Shown piece by piece: positions 24,218 through 30,130 of a stretch of 57,205 bases of DNA (positions within the stretch are counted from its first letter, which is position 1; the number at the start of each line of letters is the position of its first letter). The translations under genes and the position numbers were made by a program. This DNA comes from a virus, in IMG/VR virus record IMGVR_UViG_3300009151_000084, positions 1 through 57,205 of that record, one strand, 5' to 3'. Under the pieces are notes generated by a model that searched no databases, was not told where the DNA came from, and was given only the letters and a program-made list of their open reading frames with translations.

Positions 24218-24233
24218 GCCCCCTCCGGGGGGC
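24218..24233 (+). repeat. Intercistronic tetraloop hairpin E
   Basis: GCCCCC (24218-24223), loop TCCG, GGGGGC (24228-24233): six pairs instead of five, so the stem grew on both sides while the tetraloop size stayed. CAGGA follows for the next gene. Confidence 0.85.
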
Positions 24234-24245
24234 TCAGGATGAATC

Positions 24246-24362
24246 ATGAAAACAGTAAACGATGAGGGTTTGAAAGAAATCCGTGGCGCACTTGCTGCGT
24301 TGCAAACAGGTGCGGCGATTGATGTAGTCGCTGCGATTCAAATGTTGAGGGGGTTGGAATGA
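24246..24362 (+). CDS. Very small hypothetical protein
   Basis: A 38-residue protein (MKTVNDEGLKEIRGALAALQ) with a hydrophobic helical end. The stop overlaps the next start by ATGA, which supports translation. Preceded by hairpin E and AGGA. Function unknown. Confidence 0.5.
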   Translation: MKTVNDEGLKEIRGALAALQTGAAIDVVAAIQMLRGLE

Positions 24363-24571
24363 GCAAAGAACGTGACGATGCTTTTGAAACATGGTGGAAG
24401 ATTGAAGATGATGAGTTGCCGTGGTTTATTAAGTTGCGTGATGATGTCCGCAAAAAAGATGCCAAGCGCATATGGGATGCGGCGTTTAAAGAAGGTGGTC
24501 GTATGCCTTGGTGGTCAATCAATCAAGAGCAATGGGCGGTGCTAAACAAAAAACTTGGGGGTGAGAAATGA
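24359..24571 (+). CDS. Small Trp-rich hypothetical protein
   Basis: A 70-residue protein with many Trp, Asp and Lys (FETWWKIEDDELPWFIKLRD; RIWDAAFKEG). The pattern 'F..WW....D...AxRIWDAAFKEG' is frequent in small phage genes. Overlaps its neighbours by four bases each. Confidence 0.6.
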   Translation: MSKERDDAFETWWKIEDDELPWFIKLRDDVRKKDAKRIWDAAFKEGGRMPWWSINQEQWAVLNKKLGGEK

Positions 24572-25173
24572 ACGCTTTAGAGATGGCATTAGAAGCTCTG
24601 ACAAACCCAAGCACAATTGCGGTCAGCCACGCTATTGAGTTGATACGGGCAGAGTTAGCCAACCAAACTCCAAACATTGAGGACTCATCGCAGGACTGGG
24701 CAAAACTTGACGGTGCTGTGGCTTGGCATTTAATCGAACGTCACGCTGAAAACTGGGCTGATGTTGGCAAAATGATGGATGAATATGTAGCGTCTAAGTT
24801 AGCCAAGCCTGAGCAAGAGCCTGTTGCTTATATTTACAATGGTGATTTGCATTGGTGTGAGGATGTTAGTACCAATGACGCTGCGGCAATTGAGGGGCAA
24901 GGTTTATACACCGCACCATCACGCAAGCCTGAGCAAGATATTAATATTTTACATATTGGCACGGATGTAATCGAAGAAGGTATGCGCCTAATTGTTAGAA
25001 GGGGTAATGAAATTATTCACTCACAATTTTATGAATCACCCAAACGTCAATGGGTCGGGCTGACGGATGATGAAATCAACAACTTTGATAAAAAGCTGCG
25101 AGATAACGGCGACTATTGCTCCCTACATTTTGCATGGGGTATTTCAGCCAAACTAAAGGAGAAGAACACATGA
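24568..25173 (+). CDS. Hypothetical protein with 'EPVAY' motif
   Basis: A 201-residue protein. Residues 1-35 are helical (LEMALEALTNPSTIAVSHAI). The motif PEQEPVAYIYNGDLHW and the segment GQGLYTAP (residues 85-115) are found in many proteobacterial phage accessory proteins of unknown function. The C-terminal part (WVGLTDDEINNF) also recurs in that group. No catalytic site visible. Overlaps both neighbours by four bases. Confidence 0.62.
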   Translation: MNALEMALEALTNPSTIAVSHAIELIRAELANQTPNIEDSSQDWAKLDGAVAWHLIERHAENWADVGKMMDEYVASKLAKPEQEPVAYIYNGDLHWCEDVSTNDAAAIEGQGLYTAPSRKPEQDINILHIGTDVIEEGMRLIVRRGNEIIHSQFYESPKRQWVGLTDDEINNFDKKLRDNGDYCSLHFAWGISAKLKEKNT

Positions 25174-25394
25174 ATTGTGAAATTGCAATAAATTTAAATG
25201 GCGTGGTTGTTGAAGTAACCGCCAATCCCGGAAGAATCAATTTTACGAAGGGTGAGCAATTTGAAACAGAGATGGCAAACAGGCAAAAAGTAATTTCAGG
25301 TGACGGGTTTAACACCATGACTACAGCAGAAAATCGTCGCCAGTGGATGCACCGCAAACTGGATGCGTGGATTGATGGAGAAGACAATGCCTAA
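25170..25394 (+). CDS. Small hypothetical protein
   Basis: A 74-residue protein (MNCEIAINLNGVVVEVTANP), beta at the start and helical at the end. ATG at 25170 overlaps the previous stop by ATGA and follows AAAGGAG. Unknown function. Confidence 0.58.
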   Translation: MNCEIAINLNGVVVEVTANPGRINFTKGEQFETEMANRQKVISGDGFNTMTTAENRRQWMHRKLDAWIDGEDNA

Positions 25395-25629
25395 GCTACC
25401 CTACACCTACACAATCGTGCCGCCCAACGACCCGCCTGAGCCCAAATTCACAGCAAGCTGTGGTGAGATAGGTAGGTTGCTGATGAGCAGCCCTAACGGT
25501 GATTTGACGATCAATCAAAAGCAGATGAGCCTGTGGGACTCGTGGACACGTTCTGTTGGCGCCACGCATGTTGAGGTTAAGCAGTGTCGAGATAAGCGAA
25601 TTGAGGAGAAGAGCAATGAGCAACCGTGA
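25387..25629 (+). CDS. Small hypothetical protein
   Basis: An 80-residue protein (MPKLPYTYTIVPPNDPPEPK). ATG at 25387 follows GGAGAAGAC within the preceding gene. Its end overlaps the next start by 14 bases. Unknown function. Confidence 0.55.
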   Translation: MPKLPYTYTIVPPNDPPEPKFTASCGEIGRLLMSSPNGDLTINQKQMSLWDSWTRSVGATHVEVKQCRDKRIEEKSNEQP

Positions 25630-25807
25630 CAAGGAGTTCCGTAAGTGGTACGACGCACGCACGGGCACAAAACACGAGTCGTTTGCGTACGACGCTTGGT
25701 GCGCGGCGTGGGATGCTGCAAGAGTGGAAGAGCCCTGTCACTGTACTAATCCGATATTGTGTGACTTGAACGACAGGTGCATGCGAGCAAATGAATATCC
25801 CCGCTGA
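25616..25807 (+). CDS. Small Cys/Trp-containing hypothetical protein
   Basis: A 63-residue protein with WCAAWDAARVEE and a Cys cluster (CHCTNPILCDLNDRC) that could bind a metal. The 'AWxAAWxAAR' pattern is common in small phage proteins. GAGGAGAAG lies upstream of ATG 25616. Confidence 0.6.
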   Translation: MSNRDKEFRKWYDARTGTKHESFAYDAWCAAWDAARVEEPCHCTNPILCDLNDRCMRANEYPR

Positions 25808-25883
25808 CTTACCGACGTGGATGTTGTGGTTTTACGGCGCATGGTGCGCACTCTTACTGTTTTTTAAATGGTGGTTTAAATGA
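25791..25883 (+). CDS. Mini membrane protein
   Basis: A 30-residue protein made of one hydrophobic, Trp/Phe-rich segment (TWMLWFYGAWCALLLFFKWW) with a Lys end. Overlaps the preceding gene by 17 bases and the next start by ATGA. Single-span inner membrane protein likely. Role unknown; such proteins can block superinfection or disturb the host membrane. Confidence 0.5.
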   Translation: MNIPADLPTWMLWFYGAWCALLLFFKWWFK

Positions 25884-26080
25884 AAGAAGTAACAATGCTG
25901 TCTGGCTTCACAAACAAGACCGAAGCGCTCCATCACCAGAACTCGCTCGGAGAGAAGGCGGTGCTCGTGAACGTCGTCAATCACGGTGGGCTCCCTGTCA
26001 CCCCGATCGGTTATTTCACGCTCAGTCAGGACGCCATCAATCTGCTGCAGGCGACGCTAAACGATGCAGGTGAGGAATGA
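25880..26080 (+). CDS. Small hypothetical protein
   Basis: A 66-residue protein (MKEVTMLSGFTNKTEALHHQ) with mixed strands and helix. It overlaps the next start by ATGA. No motif recognised. Confidence 0.58.
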   Translation: MKEVTMLSGFTNKTEALHHQNSLGEKAVLVNVVNHGGLPVTPIGYFTLSQDAINLLQATLNDAGEE

Positions 26081-26241
26081 GTATCAGAAAGGCTGCAGAG
26101 GCGCTTGTAGGGGCTCTAAACGGCTCTGATAAGGATGCTATAGCCAAGGCGAAGGCGGAACTTGAGCGCGAGCTCGGGAAAAGGGAGGAGTTGTGGCTCA
26201 AGCGGCTGTTCGCCGAGGATCCTGAAAAGAAAATATATTAG
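26077..26241 (+). CDS. Small charged helical protein
   Basis: A 54-residue protein (MSIRKAAEALVGALNGSDKD, then KAELERELGKREE). Its stop opens a small hairpin (TAGGG(AAAC)CCCTA, 26239-26252). Called on ATGA coupling and codon structure. Confidence 0.55.
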   Translation: MSIRKAAEALVGALNGSDKDAIAKAKAELERELGKREELWLKRLFAEDPEKKIY

Positions 26242-26271
26242 GGAAACCCCTAGTATAAATAAATGATTCGT

Positions 26272-26301
26272 TTGCGCAAAGTTAACGAATCATGCTATAA
26301 A
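26272..26301 (+). promoter_or_regulatory. Promoter with GTTAAC box
   Basis: TTGCGC (26272-26277), 18-base spacer, TATAAA (26296-26301). GTTAAC (26281-26286) sits in the spacer. The 11-mer AAAGTTAACGA is shared with the promoter near 28.1 kb. A leader with ACAGCGAAACTTACAAGGA leads to the start at 26347. Confidence 0.65.
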
Positions 26302-26346
26302 TACACCACTGCAACCGCAGAACAGCGAAACTTACAAGGAACGAAA

Positions 26347-26688
26347 ATGAGAAACTGGAACATCACCTCACTCGAGCACGCAGCAGAAATCGCCGCCGCA
26401 CAGACTATCGAAACTGGCAAGATGCACATTGCGTGCGACTACGGCGACCACTGCTCGTCACGCTTCTACACCGTCGAGGTGCCTGCAGTTGGTGACCTCG
26501 TCTCTTACGCGTTCAACGGCGACTACTACCCCTGCGGCGTGGTTACCTCGGTCAGCAAGACTCTCAAGAAAATTACCACTAGCGAGGGTCAAGTCTTTTA
26601 CCGTCGCCGTCAAACTGGTTGTTGGAAAATGAACGGCGTCTGGTCGTTGGTAGGCGGTCACATTGAGCGCCAGAACCCAGAGTTTTAA
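26347..26688 (+). CDS. Small hypothetical protein
   Basis: A 113-residue protein. A helical start (SLEHAAEIAAAQTIETGKMH) precedes a beta-rich part (VGDLVSYAFNGDYYPCGVVT) like a small barrel. ATG at 26347 is chosen because ACAAGGAACGAAA gives a good ribosome binding site and an in-frame ATG at 26263 lies upstream of the predicted promoter. Function unknown. Confidence 0.65.
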   Translation: MRNWNITSLEHAAEIAAAQTIETGKMHIACDYGDHCSSRFYTVEVPAVGDLVSYAFNGDYYPCGVVTSVSKTLKKITTSEGQVFYRRRQTGCWKMNGVWSLVGGHIERQNPEF

Positions 26689-26694
26689 TCAAAC

Positions 26695-26709
26695 GGGGGC
26701 TCAGCCCCC
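26695..26709 (+). repeat. Intercistronic GC hairpin (second series)
   Basis: GGGGGC (26695-26700), loop TCA, GCCCCC (26704-26709), followed by CAGCGAA-like leader bases and AAAGGAAA. No T tract. Base order is the reverse of the 23-24 kb series. Confidence 0.82.
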
Positions 26710-26738
26710 ACCCCCATAGCGAATCCAAAGGAAACATC

Positions 26739-27092
26739 ATGAAATTAAATTACAAAGCCCTCTGTTCATCATGCCGCGCAGGCGAAAATAAAGTTTTTGC
26801 CGATGCGTTCGTTACTGGTTACGACCAGATCAATCAGCGCCCCTTTCGAGGCTACCTCTGCGACGATCACCTCGATATCGTTTTGCATGATGGTCAACTG
26901 GTAAACGAAAAAATTCATGCGACGGGTGTTGATGCTGTTTGCAAGGATGAGTTCAATTGCACCCTTGAAGAGTTATGTCTGAATGCTAGGTGGAATCCTA
27001 CGCTGCGCGGTGAACGCCTTGCGCGGCTTGTACATGCGTTTAATTACTACATGGAAGCACACAACAAACCGTGGCGTGCTTGCAACTATTAA
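26739..27092 (+). CDS. Small Cys-containing hypothetical protein
   Basis: A 117-residue protein. CSSCRAG near the start, YLCDDHLD in the middle and C residues in VCKDEFNC could hold a zinc. The C-terminal half is helical (ERLARLVHAFNYYMEAHNK). The start has AAAGGAAAC upstream. Unknown function. Confidence 0.62.
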   Translation: MKLNYKALCSSCRAGENKVFADAFVTGYDQINQRPFRGYLCDDHLDIVLHDGQLVNEKIHATGVDAVCKDEFNCTLEELCLNARWNPTLRGERLARLVHAFNYYMEAHNKPWRACNY

Positions 27093-27097
27093 ATAAC

Positions 27098-27111
27098 GGG
27101 GGGAAACCCCC
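27098..27111 (+). repeat. Intercistronic GAAA hairpin
   Basis: GGGGG, loop GAAA, CCCCC: a GNRA tetraloop. It ends five bases before the next promoter -35 and has no T tract. Confidence 0.8.
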
Positions 27112-27115
27112 TCAC

Positions 27116-27144
27116 TTGCGTTCTGAATTTAGTTAACATACAAT
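27116..27144 (+). promoter_or_regulatory. Promoter with GTTAAC box
   Basis: TTGCGT (27116-27121), 17-base spacer, TACAAT (27139-27144), with GTTAAC (27132-27137) just before the -10. The leader AACAGCGAATTTACAAGGAAA is close to those at 26.3 and 28.1 kb. Confidence 0.65.
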
Positions 27145-27178
27145 TAACGCTCCAACAGCGAATTTACAAGGAAACGAA

Positions 27179-28009
27179 ATGAACTCAATCTTAAACATGC
27201 GCGACGACCTCGATGCTCTGAACGGCACGTCAGTGGTCACCACCACCCTCTACAAAGAGCCTTGCAAGAAGTGCAACGGCAGTGGTAAGTTCATCGGCTA
27301 CACTGGCTTCTCGCTTGGTGATTGCTTCTCTTGCAAGGGCGCAGGCTTCCACGAGTTCAAGACGTCTCCCCAGTACCGCGACAACGCTCGCAAGTCTACC
27401 GCCGTGCGCAAAGAGCGCCAAGCCACCGCCACGATCGACGCCTTCGCTGCTGAGTACGCAGCCGAGCACGCTTGGATGGTCAAGACAGCCCCACGCTTCG
27501 AGTTCGCGCAATCAATGCTCGACGCCGTGGTCAAGTTCGGCTCGCTGACAGAGAAGCAGCTCGCAGCGGTGCAGAAGTGCGTCGCCAAGGATGCTGAGCG
27601 CAACGTAGAGCGTGCAGCCCGCGTCGAGGCAGCTCCACAGGTCGACATCACCAAGATCGAAGTGTCGTTCGCTAACGCTATGGAAAAGGGCATCAAGCGT
27701 CCCAAGTTACGCTTGGCTGAGTTTAAATTCAGCCCTGCTCCTGCGACTGGCAACAACGCAGGCGCCATTTACGTTAAGAGCGGTGACACATACCTCGGCA
27801 AGATTGCAGGCGGCAAGCTCTTTAAATCGCGTGAGTGCGACGATCAGACCGCGGGCAGTATCCTAGCCGCCGCAAGTGATCCAGAGGCTGCAGCGGTCGC
27901 CTACGGTCGCCGCTTCGGTCAGTGCGCGATCTGCGCCCGCGAGCTCAGCAATCAAGAGTCGATCAATCGGGGGATTGGCCCGATCTGCGCCGAGAAGTTC
28001 GGTTGGTAG
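27179..28009 (+). CDS. Zinc-finger protein with DUF6011 C-terminus
   Basis: A 276-residue protein. Two CxxC pairs at the start (CKKCNGSGKF, C29/C32; CFSCKGAGF, C49/C52) resemble DnaJ-type zinc fingers. A helical middle (65-150) is rich in Ala and Glu. The last 31 residues (CAICARELSNQESINRGIGP then ICAEKFG, C249/C252/C270) match DUF6011, a small zinc module often found in phage proteins. The combination suggests nucleic acid or protein binding, possibly host takeover. It has its own promoter and its own terminator, so it is a single-gene unit. Confidence 0.75.
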   Translation: MNSILNMRDDLDALNGTSVVTTTLYKEPCKKCNGSGKFIGYTGFSLGDCFSCKGAGFHEFKTSPQYRDNARKSTAVRKERQATATIDAFAAEYAAEHAWMVKTAPRFEFAQSMLDAVVKFGSLTEKQLAAVQKCVAKDAERNVERAARVEAAPQVDITKIEVSFANAMEKGIKRPKLRLAEFKFSPAPATGNNAGAIYVKSGDTYLGKIAGGKLFKSRECDDQTAGSILAAASDPEAAAVAYGRRFGQCAICARELSNQESINRGIGPICAEKFGW

Positions 28010-28012
28010 GAC

Positions 28013-28034
28013 AAGGGGGCGAAAGCCCCTTTTT
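28013..28034 (+). terminator. Rho-independent terminator (GAAA loop)
   Basis: AAGGGGGC, loop GAAA, GCCCCTTTTT (28013-28034): stem of eight pairs including one G-T, with T tract 28030-28034. It closes the DUF6011 gene unit. Confidence 0.88.
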
Positions 28035-28085
28035 GTTGTATTAGGGAAACTACCTACAAAAATAATTAAAAATAATTGTTATTTG

Positions 28086-28116
28086 TTCACCTAAAGTTAA
28101 CGATATCGAATATAGT
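28086..28116 (+). promoter_or_regulatory. Probable promoter with GTTAAC box
   Basis: -10 TATAGT (28111-28116) and a weak -35 TTCACC (28086-28091) with a 19-base spacer. GTTAAC (28096-28101) lies eight bases before the -10, as at 26.3 kb. The leader shares TTACACCACTGCA- and CAGCGAATTTACAAGGAA-type segments with neighbours. Confidence 0.5.
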
Positions 28117-28162
28117 TACACCACTGCATCCCGCAGGACAGCGAATTTACAAGGAAATCAAC

Positions 28163-28543
28163 ATGAACAAGTCTTACCGCGCAATCGTAGCTTCAGATCT
28201 TTATCAAGCAGGCGTCACCGAAGATGGTCGCCCTTTCATCGCTGAGAATTATTACGTCATGATCGAAAACGCAGCAGGTCGTCGCTTTGCTCACAACGTG
28301 GTTTTCAACGGCGCCGTTGTTCATTTTGATGACGAAGAAATTTGCCATTATTTTGAAGATGTTCGCGAAGAGTCAAAAGCTAAGGCAGAAGCCCTTTGCG
28401 ATCGCATCAGCGCAGCTCTTCAAGCAGGTCGCACTCTGGACGGTGCTTATTGGAACGAGATGGATCCTTCTTACGGTTCCGACGAGTACATCTCTCAAGG
28501 TACTGAAGCTCAGCGTGTATTTTTAGAGCGTCAAGAAGCTTAA
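28163..28543 (+). CDS. Small acidic hypothetical protein
   Basis: A 126-residue protein. Beta-rich start (YRAIVASDLYQAGVTEDGRP, then NYYVMIENAAGRRFAHN) and an acidic helix (HYFEDVREESKAKAEALCDR). ATG at 28163 follows ACAAGGAAATC. No recognised family. Acidic pI could fit DNA mimicry, but this is a guess. Confidence 0.6.
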   Translation: MNKSYRAIVASDLYQAGVTEDGRPFIAENYYVMIENAAGRRFAHNVVFNGAVVHFDDEEICHYFEDVREESKAKAEALCDRISAALQAGRTLDGAYWNEMDPSYGSDEYISQGTEAQRVFLERQEA

Positions 28544-28550
28544 TCAAACA

Positions 28551-28566
28551 GGGGGCGCAAGCCCCC
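28551..28566 (+). repeat. Intercistronic GCAA hairpin
   Basis: GGGGGC (28551-28556), loop GCAA, GCCCCC (28561-28566), a GNRA tetraloop followed by ACAGCGAACAGGAAAACATC before the next ATG. Confidence 0.85.
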
Positions 28567-28590
28567 ACCCACAGCGAACAGGAAAACATC

Positions 28591-28851
28591 ATGACTTACT
28601 TTATCCTTGACAGAACACCAAACGCAATCGACACAGTCAAGTGGACTGACATTTGCCACAGCCAAGAAGCTTTCGTTTTTATTCGCCACGAGCCACGCCG
28701 CGATACAAGCCGTTGGTGCTCAGTTGAACGTCAGCGCCCCTTCATGGTCGCAAGCTACAGCAAGGCGCGTAGTGGCTCTGTGTGGCACGAAATCTCAGCG
28801 CACAAGACACTTGAAGCAGCCATCGCAGCCGCGGTCAAATTAACAAAATAA
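28591..28851 (+). CDS. Small basic hypothetical protein
   Basis: An 86-residue protein (MTYFILDRTPNAIDTVKWTD), with strands first and a C-terminal Ala-rich helix. ATG follows CAGGAAAACATC. Unknown function. Confidence 0.6.
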   Translation: MTYFILDRTPNAIDTVKWTDICHSQEAFVFIRHEPRRDTSRWCSVERQRPFMVASYSKARSGSVWHEISAHKTLEAAIAAAVKLTK

Positions 28852-28858
28852 TTTAACG

Positions 28859-28872
28859 GGGGCGCAAGCCCC
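28859..28872 (+). repeat. Intercistronic GCAA hairpin
   Basis: GGGGC (28859-28863), loop GCAA, GCCCC (28868-28872), again followed by ACAGCGAACAGGAAAC before the next start. Almost a copy of the element at 28551. Confidence 0.85.
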
Positions 28873-28897
28873 TACTTACAGCGAACAGGAAACTATC

Positions 28898-29143
28898 ATG
28901 ACAATCAAAATCCGCTTTAGCCACTTAATGGAAACAGTCACTTGCAGCGCACCCTTAGTGCGAGTTTATTCACGGCTATCAGACCGCAAGGTGATTTCAA
29001 TCCATCGCTTGCCCGAAGGGATTCAACGCCTGACCTTCACGCCCTCCTGCGTGAATAAAGATCATCGCACCGTTCGTGTCGCCAGTACGTCTTATGACCA
29101 CTTGCTAAAAGCCATTGAAAACAATTCAATTATTAAGCTGTAG
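28898..29143 (+). CDS. Small basic hypothetical protein
   Basis: An 81-residue basic, beta-rich protein (MTIKIRFSHLMETVTCSAPL, then HRTVRVASTSYDHLLKAIEN). Nucleic-acid binding is possible from charge alone. AGGAAACTATC precedes the start. Confidence 0.58.
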   Translation: MTIKIRFSHLMETVTCSAPLVRVYSRLSDRKVISIHRLPEGIQRLTFTPSCVNKDHRTVRVASTSYDHLLKAIENNSIIKL

Positions 29144-29152
29144 GAGCCCATC

Positions 29153-29383
29153 ATGCAATTTAAATCACGCGTCGCAGGCATTCCCTGCATCATCGAAGTT
29201 ACCCACTACAGCATCATCAAGGGCGAGGGCTACGGTGCCCCGTCAGACATCGATGCGCGTGGTGGCGTCGAGTCAGAGTTCGAGTTGTTAGACAGCCGCG
29301 GTCGTCGCGCACTGTGGCTCGAGCGCAAGCTGAACGCTGACATGATCTACAACATCAAATCTGAAATTGCGGAGCTCGTATGA
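29153..29383 (+). CDS. Small hypothetical protein
   Basis: A 76-residue protein (MQFKSRVAGIPCIIEVTHYS; SEFELLDSRGRRALWLERKL). Beta strands then a helix. Proteins of the 'xGxPCIIxVTHY' type with an 'E...EFxLLDxxGRxAxWLExxL' end are common in phages, function unknown. Its stop overlaps the next start by ATGA. Confidence 0.62.
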   Translation: MQFKSRVAGIPCIIEVTHYSIIKGEGYGAPSDIDARGGVESEFELLDSRGRRALWLERKLNADMIYNIKSEIAELV

Positions 29384-29469
29384 AGTACACATTCTGGTCG
29401 GAGGTTTGCGGCGCCACCTCGTTGGTGATTTGCTTTATCATGATGATTCTTCTAGTGGGATGCCTTTAG
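29380..29469 (+). CDS. Mini membrane protein
   Basis: A 29-residue protein, with one hydrophobic segment (LVICFIMMILLVGCL) after a polar start (MKYTFWSEVCGATS). It overlaps the previous stop by ATGA. A single-span membrane peptide of unknown role, similar in style to the one at 25791. Confidence 0.5.
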   Translation: MKYTFWSEVCGATSLVICFIMMILLVGCL

Positions 29470-29519
29470 CAAGCAGCTGTGGCGACGGGCACACGACCGT
29501 CTAAGCGGATACACTCAGC

Positions 29520-29820
29520 TTCAGAGTTGACGCCTCGGAAAGACGAGGATCAACACGCATAGGCGTTACTGGCTGACGAGCAGCATTGATCTGAGTCCAA
29601 AGGGGTATGACATGGCTACCCACGGATCAATGCGAAAAGGTAGCGCCTAGCCGTGTTGATAGTGCTATCAACTAATAGCGTCGACGTTAGGCATGAGTGG
29701 GCGGCGCGGGGGTTTAGGTTTTTTACCCTTTAACCATGCCAGTCGGTGCGCGGGAACCTTACTGCGTGAACCGATGGACACCTCGGAAAGACGGGGACTA
29801 ACAATAAATACGGGTTAGCG
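29520..29820 (+). ncRNA. Highly structured non-coding region, candidate RNA
   Basis: The 376-base gap 29470-29845 has no convincing gene but dense pairing. H1: GTTGA and CCTCG (526-537 of 29 kb) pair with CGAGG and TCAAC (544-554) around GAAAGA. P1: ATCAACACG (29549-29557) with CGTGTTGAT (29652-29660), extended by TAGGCGTTA (29560-29568) with TAGCGCCTA (29641-29649). P2: GCATTGATC (29583-29591) with GATCAATGC (29625-29633). P3: GGGTA (29603-29607) with TACCC (29617-29621). H3: GTTGATAG with CTATCAAC (29655-29672). H4 at 29781-29796 repeats H1's CCTCGGAAAGACG. Some pairings exclude each other. No match to a named RNA family is claimed. Confidence 0.6.
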
Positions 29821-29839
29821 TTAACTCGTATAATACGAG
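29820..29839. promoter_or_regulatory. GTTAAC box, -10 and 15-bp palindrome (copy 2)
   Basis: GTTAAC (29820-29825) is joined to CTCGTATAATACGAG (29825-29839), the same 15-mer as at 17219 and 52448 on the other strand. A consensus -10 TATAAT (29829-29834) lies in the middle of the palindrome, and no good -35 is present. Transcription of the gene at 29846 would be controlled by whatever binds here. The start has AGGTG four bases upstream, also touching the palindrome. Confidence 0.75.
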
Positions 29840-29845
29840 GTGATA

Positions 29846-30100
29846 ATGATTAAATTCGACGGATTAGACGACGCACTGGTAGGCATGAGCGAAGTCTGGC
29901 TCACAACAGGCGCCAAGGTGCTCAGAACGGTCTACAGTGGCAACAAGATGGTCGAGCTATTCAAGGCACAGGGTATGACAGACGAAGAGGCTATGGAGTG
30001 GATATCGTTCAATGTCGAGGGTGCCTACGTCGGTGAGGCAACACCGATTGTGTTCTGGGACTACGATCCAGAGTGTGGTTGGGAGTTTGAAGGAGCTTGA
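29846..30100 (+). CDS. Small acidic hypothetical protein
   Basis: An 84-residue acidic protein (MIKFDGLDDALVGMSEVWLT; EAMEWISFNVEGAYVGEATP; WDYDPECGWEF). Phage proteins of this 'DEAMEWIxFNxEGAYxGxxTP' kind are fairly common and unassigned. ATG at 29846 with AGGTG is preferred to GTG at 29840, which lies on the palindrome edge. Its stop overlaps the -35 of the small-RNA promoter. Confidence 0.68.
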   Translation: MIKFDGLDDALVGMSEVWLTTGAKVLRTVYSGNKMVELFKAQGMTDEEAMEWISFNVEGAYVGEATPIVFWDYDPECGWEFEGA

Positions 30101-30124
30101 CAGAACTTGTAGTGAGAGTAAAAT
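30097..30124 (+). promoter_or_regulatory. Strong promoter for a small RNA
   Basis: TTGACA (30097-30102), 16-base spacer, TAAAAT (30119-30124). The expected start is near 30131. No open frame with a ribosome binding site follows before the terminator at 30249. Confidence 0.75.
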
Positions 30125-30130
30125 ATGCAG

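Noticed and set aside
23218-24233. CRISPR array, because similar GC-rich repeats recur about every 200 bases.
   Set aside because: The repeats are 14-base hairpins between genes that are open and preceded by ribosome binding sites; spacing is far too long and spacers are coding.
26263-26346. Upstream ATG giving a 141-residue version of the protein at 26347.
   Set aside because: It would start upstream of the predicted promoter -10 and has no ribosome binding site, whereas ATG 26347 has AAGGA at good distance.
27298-27768. Leftward frame of 156 codons opposite the DUF6011 gene.
   Set aside because: It is antisense to a gene with two clear zinc motifs, its own promoter and terminator, and shows no motif itself.
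29571-29640. Hammerhead ribozyme: CTGACGA and GAAA flank a nine-pair stem.
   Set aside because: There is no room for stem I before CTGACGA, three extra bases separate it from stem II, and no suitable cleavage triplet is placed correctly.
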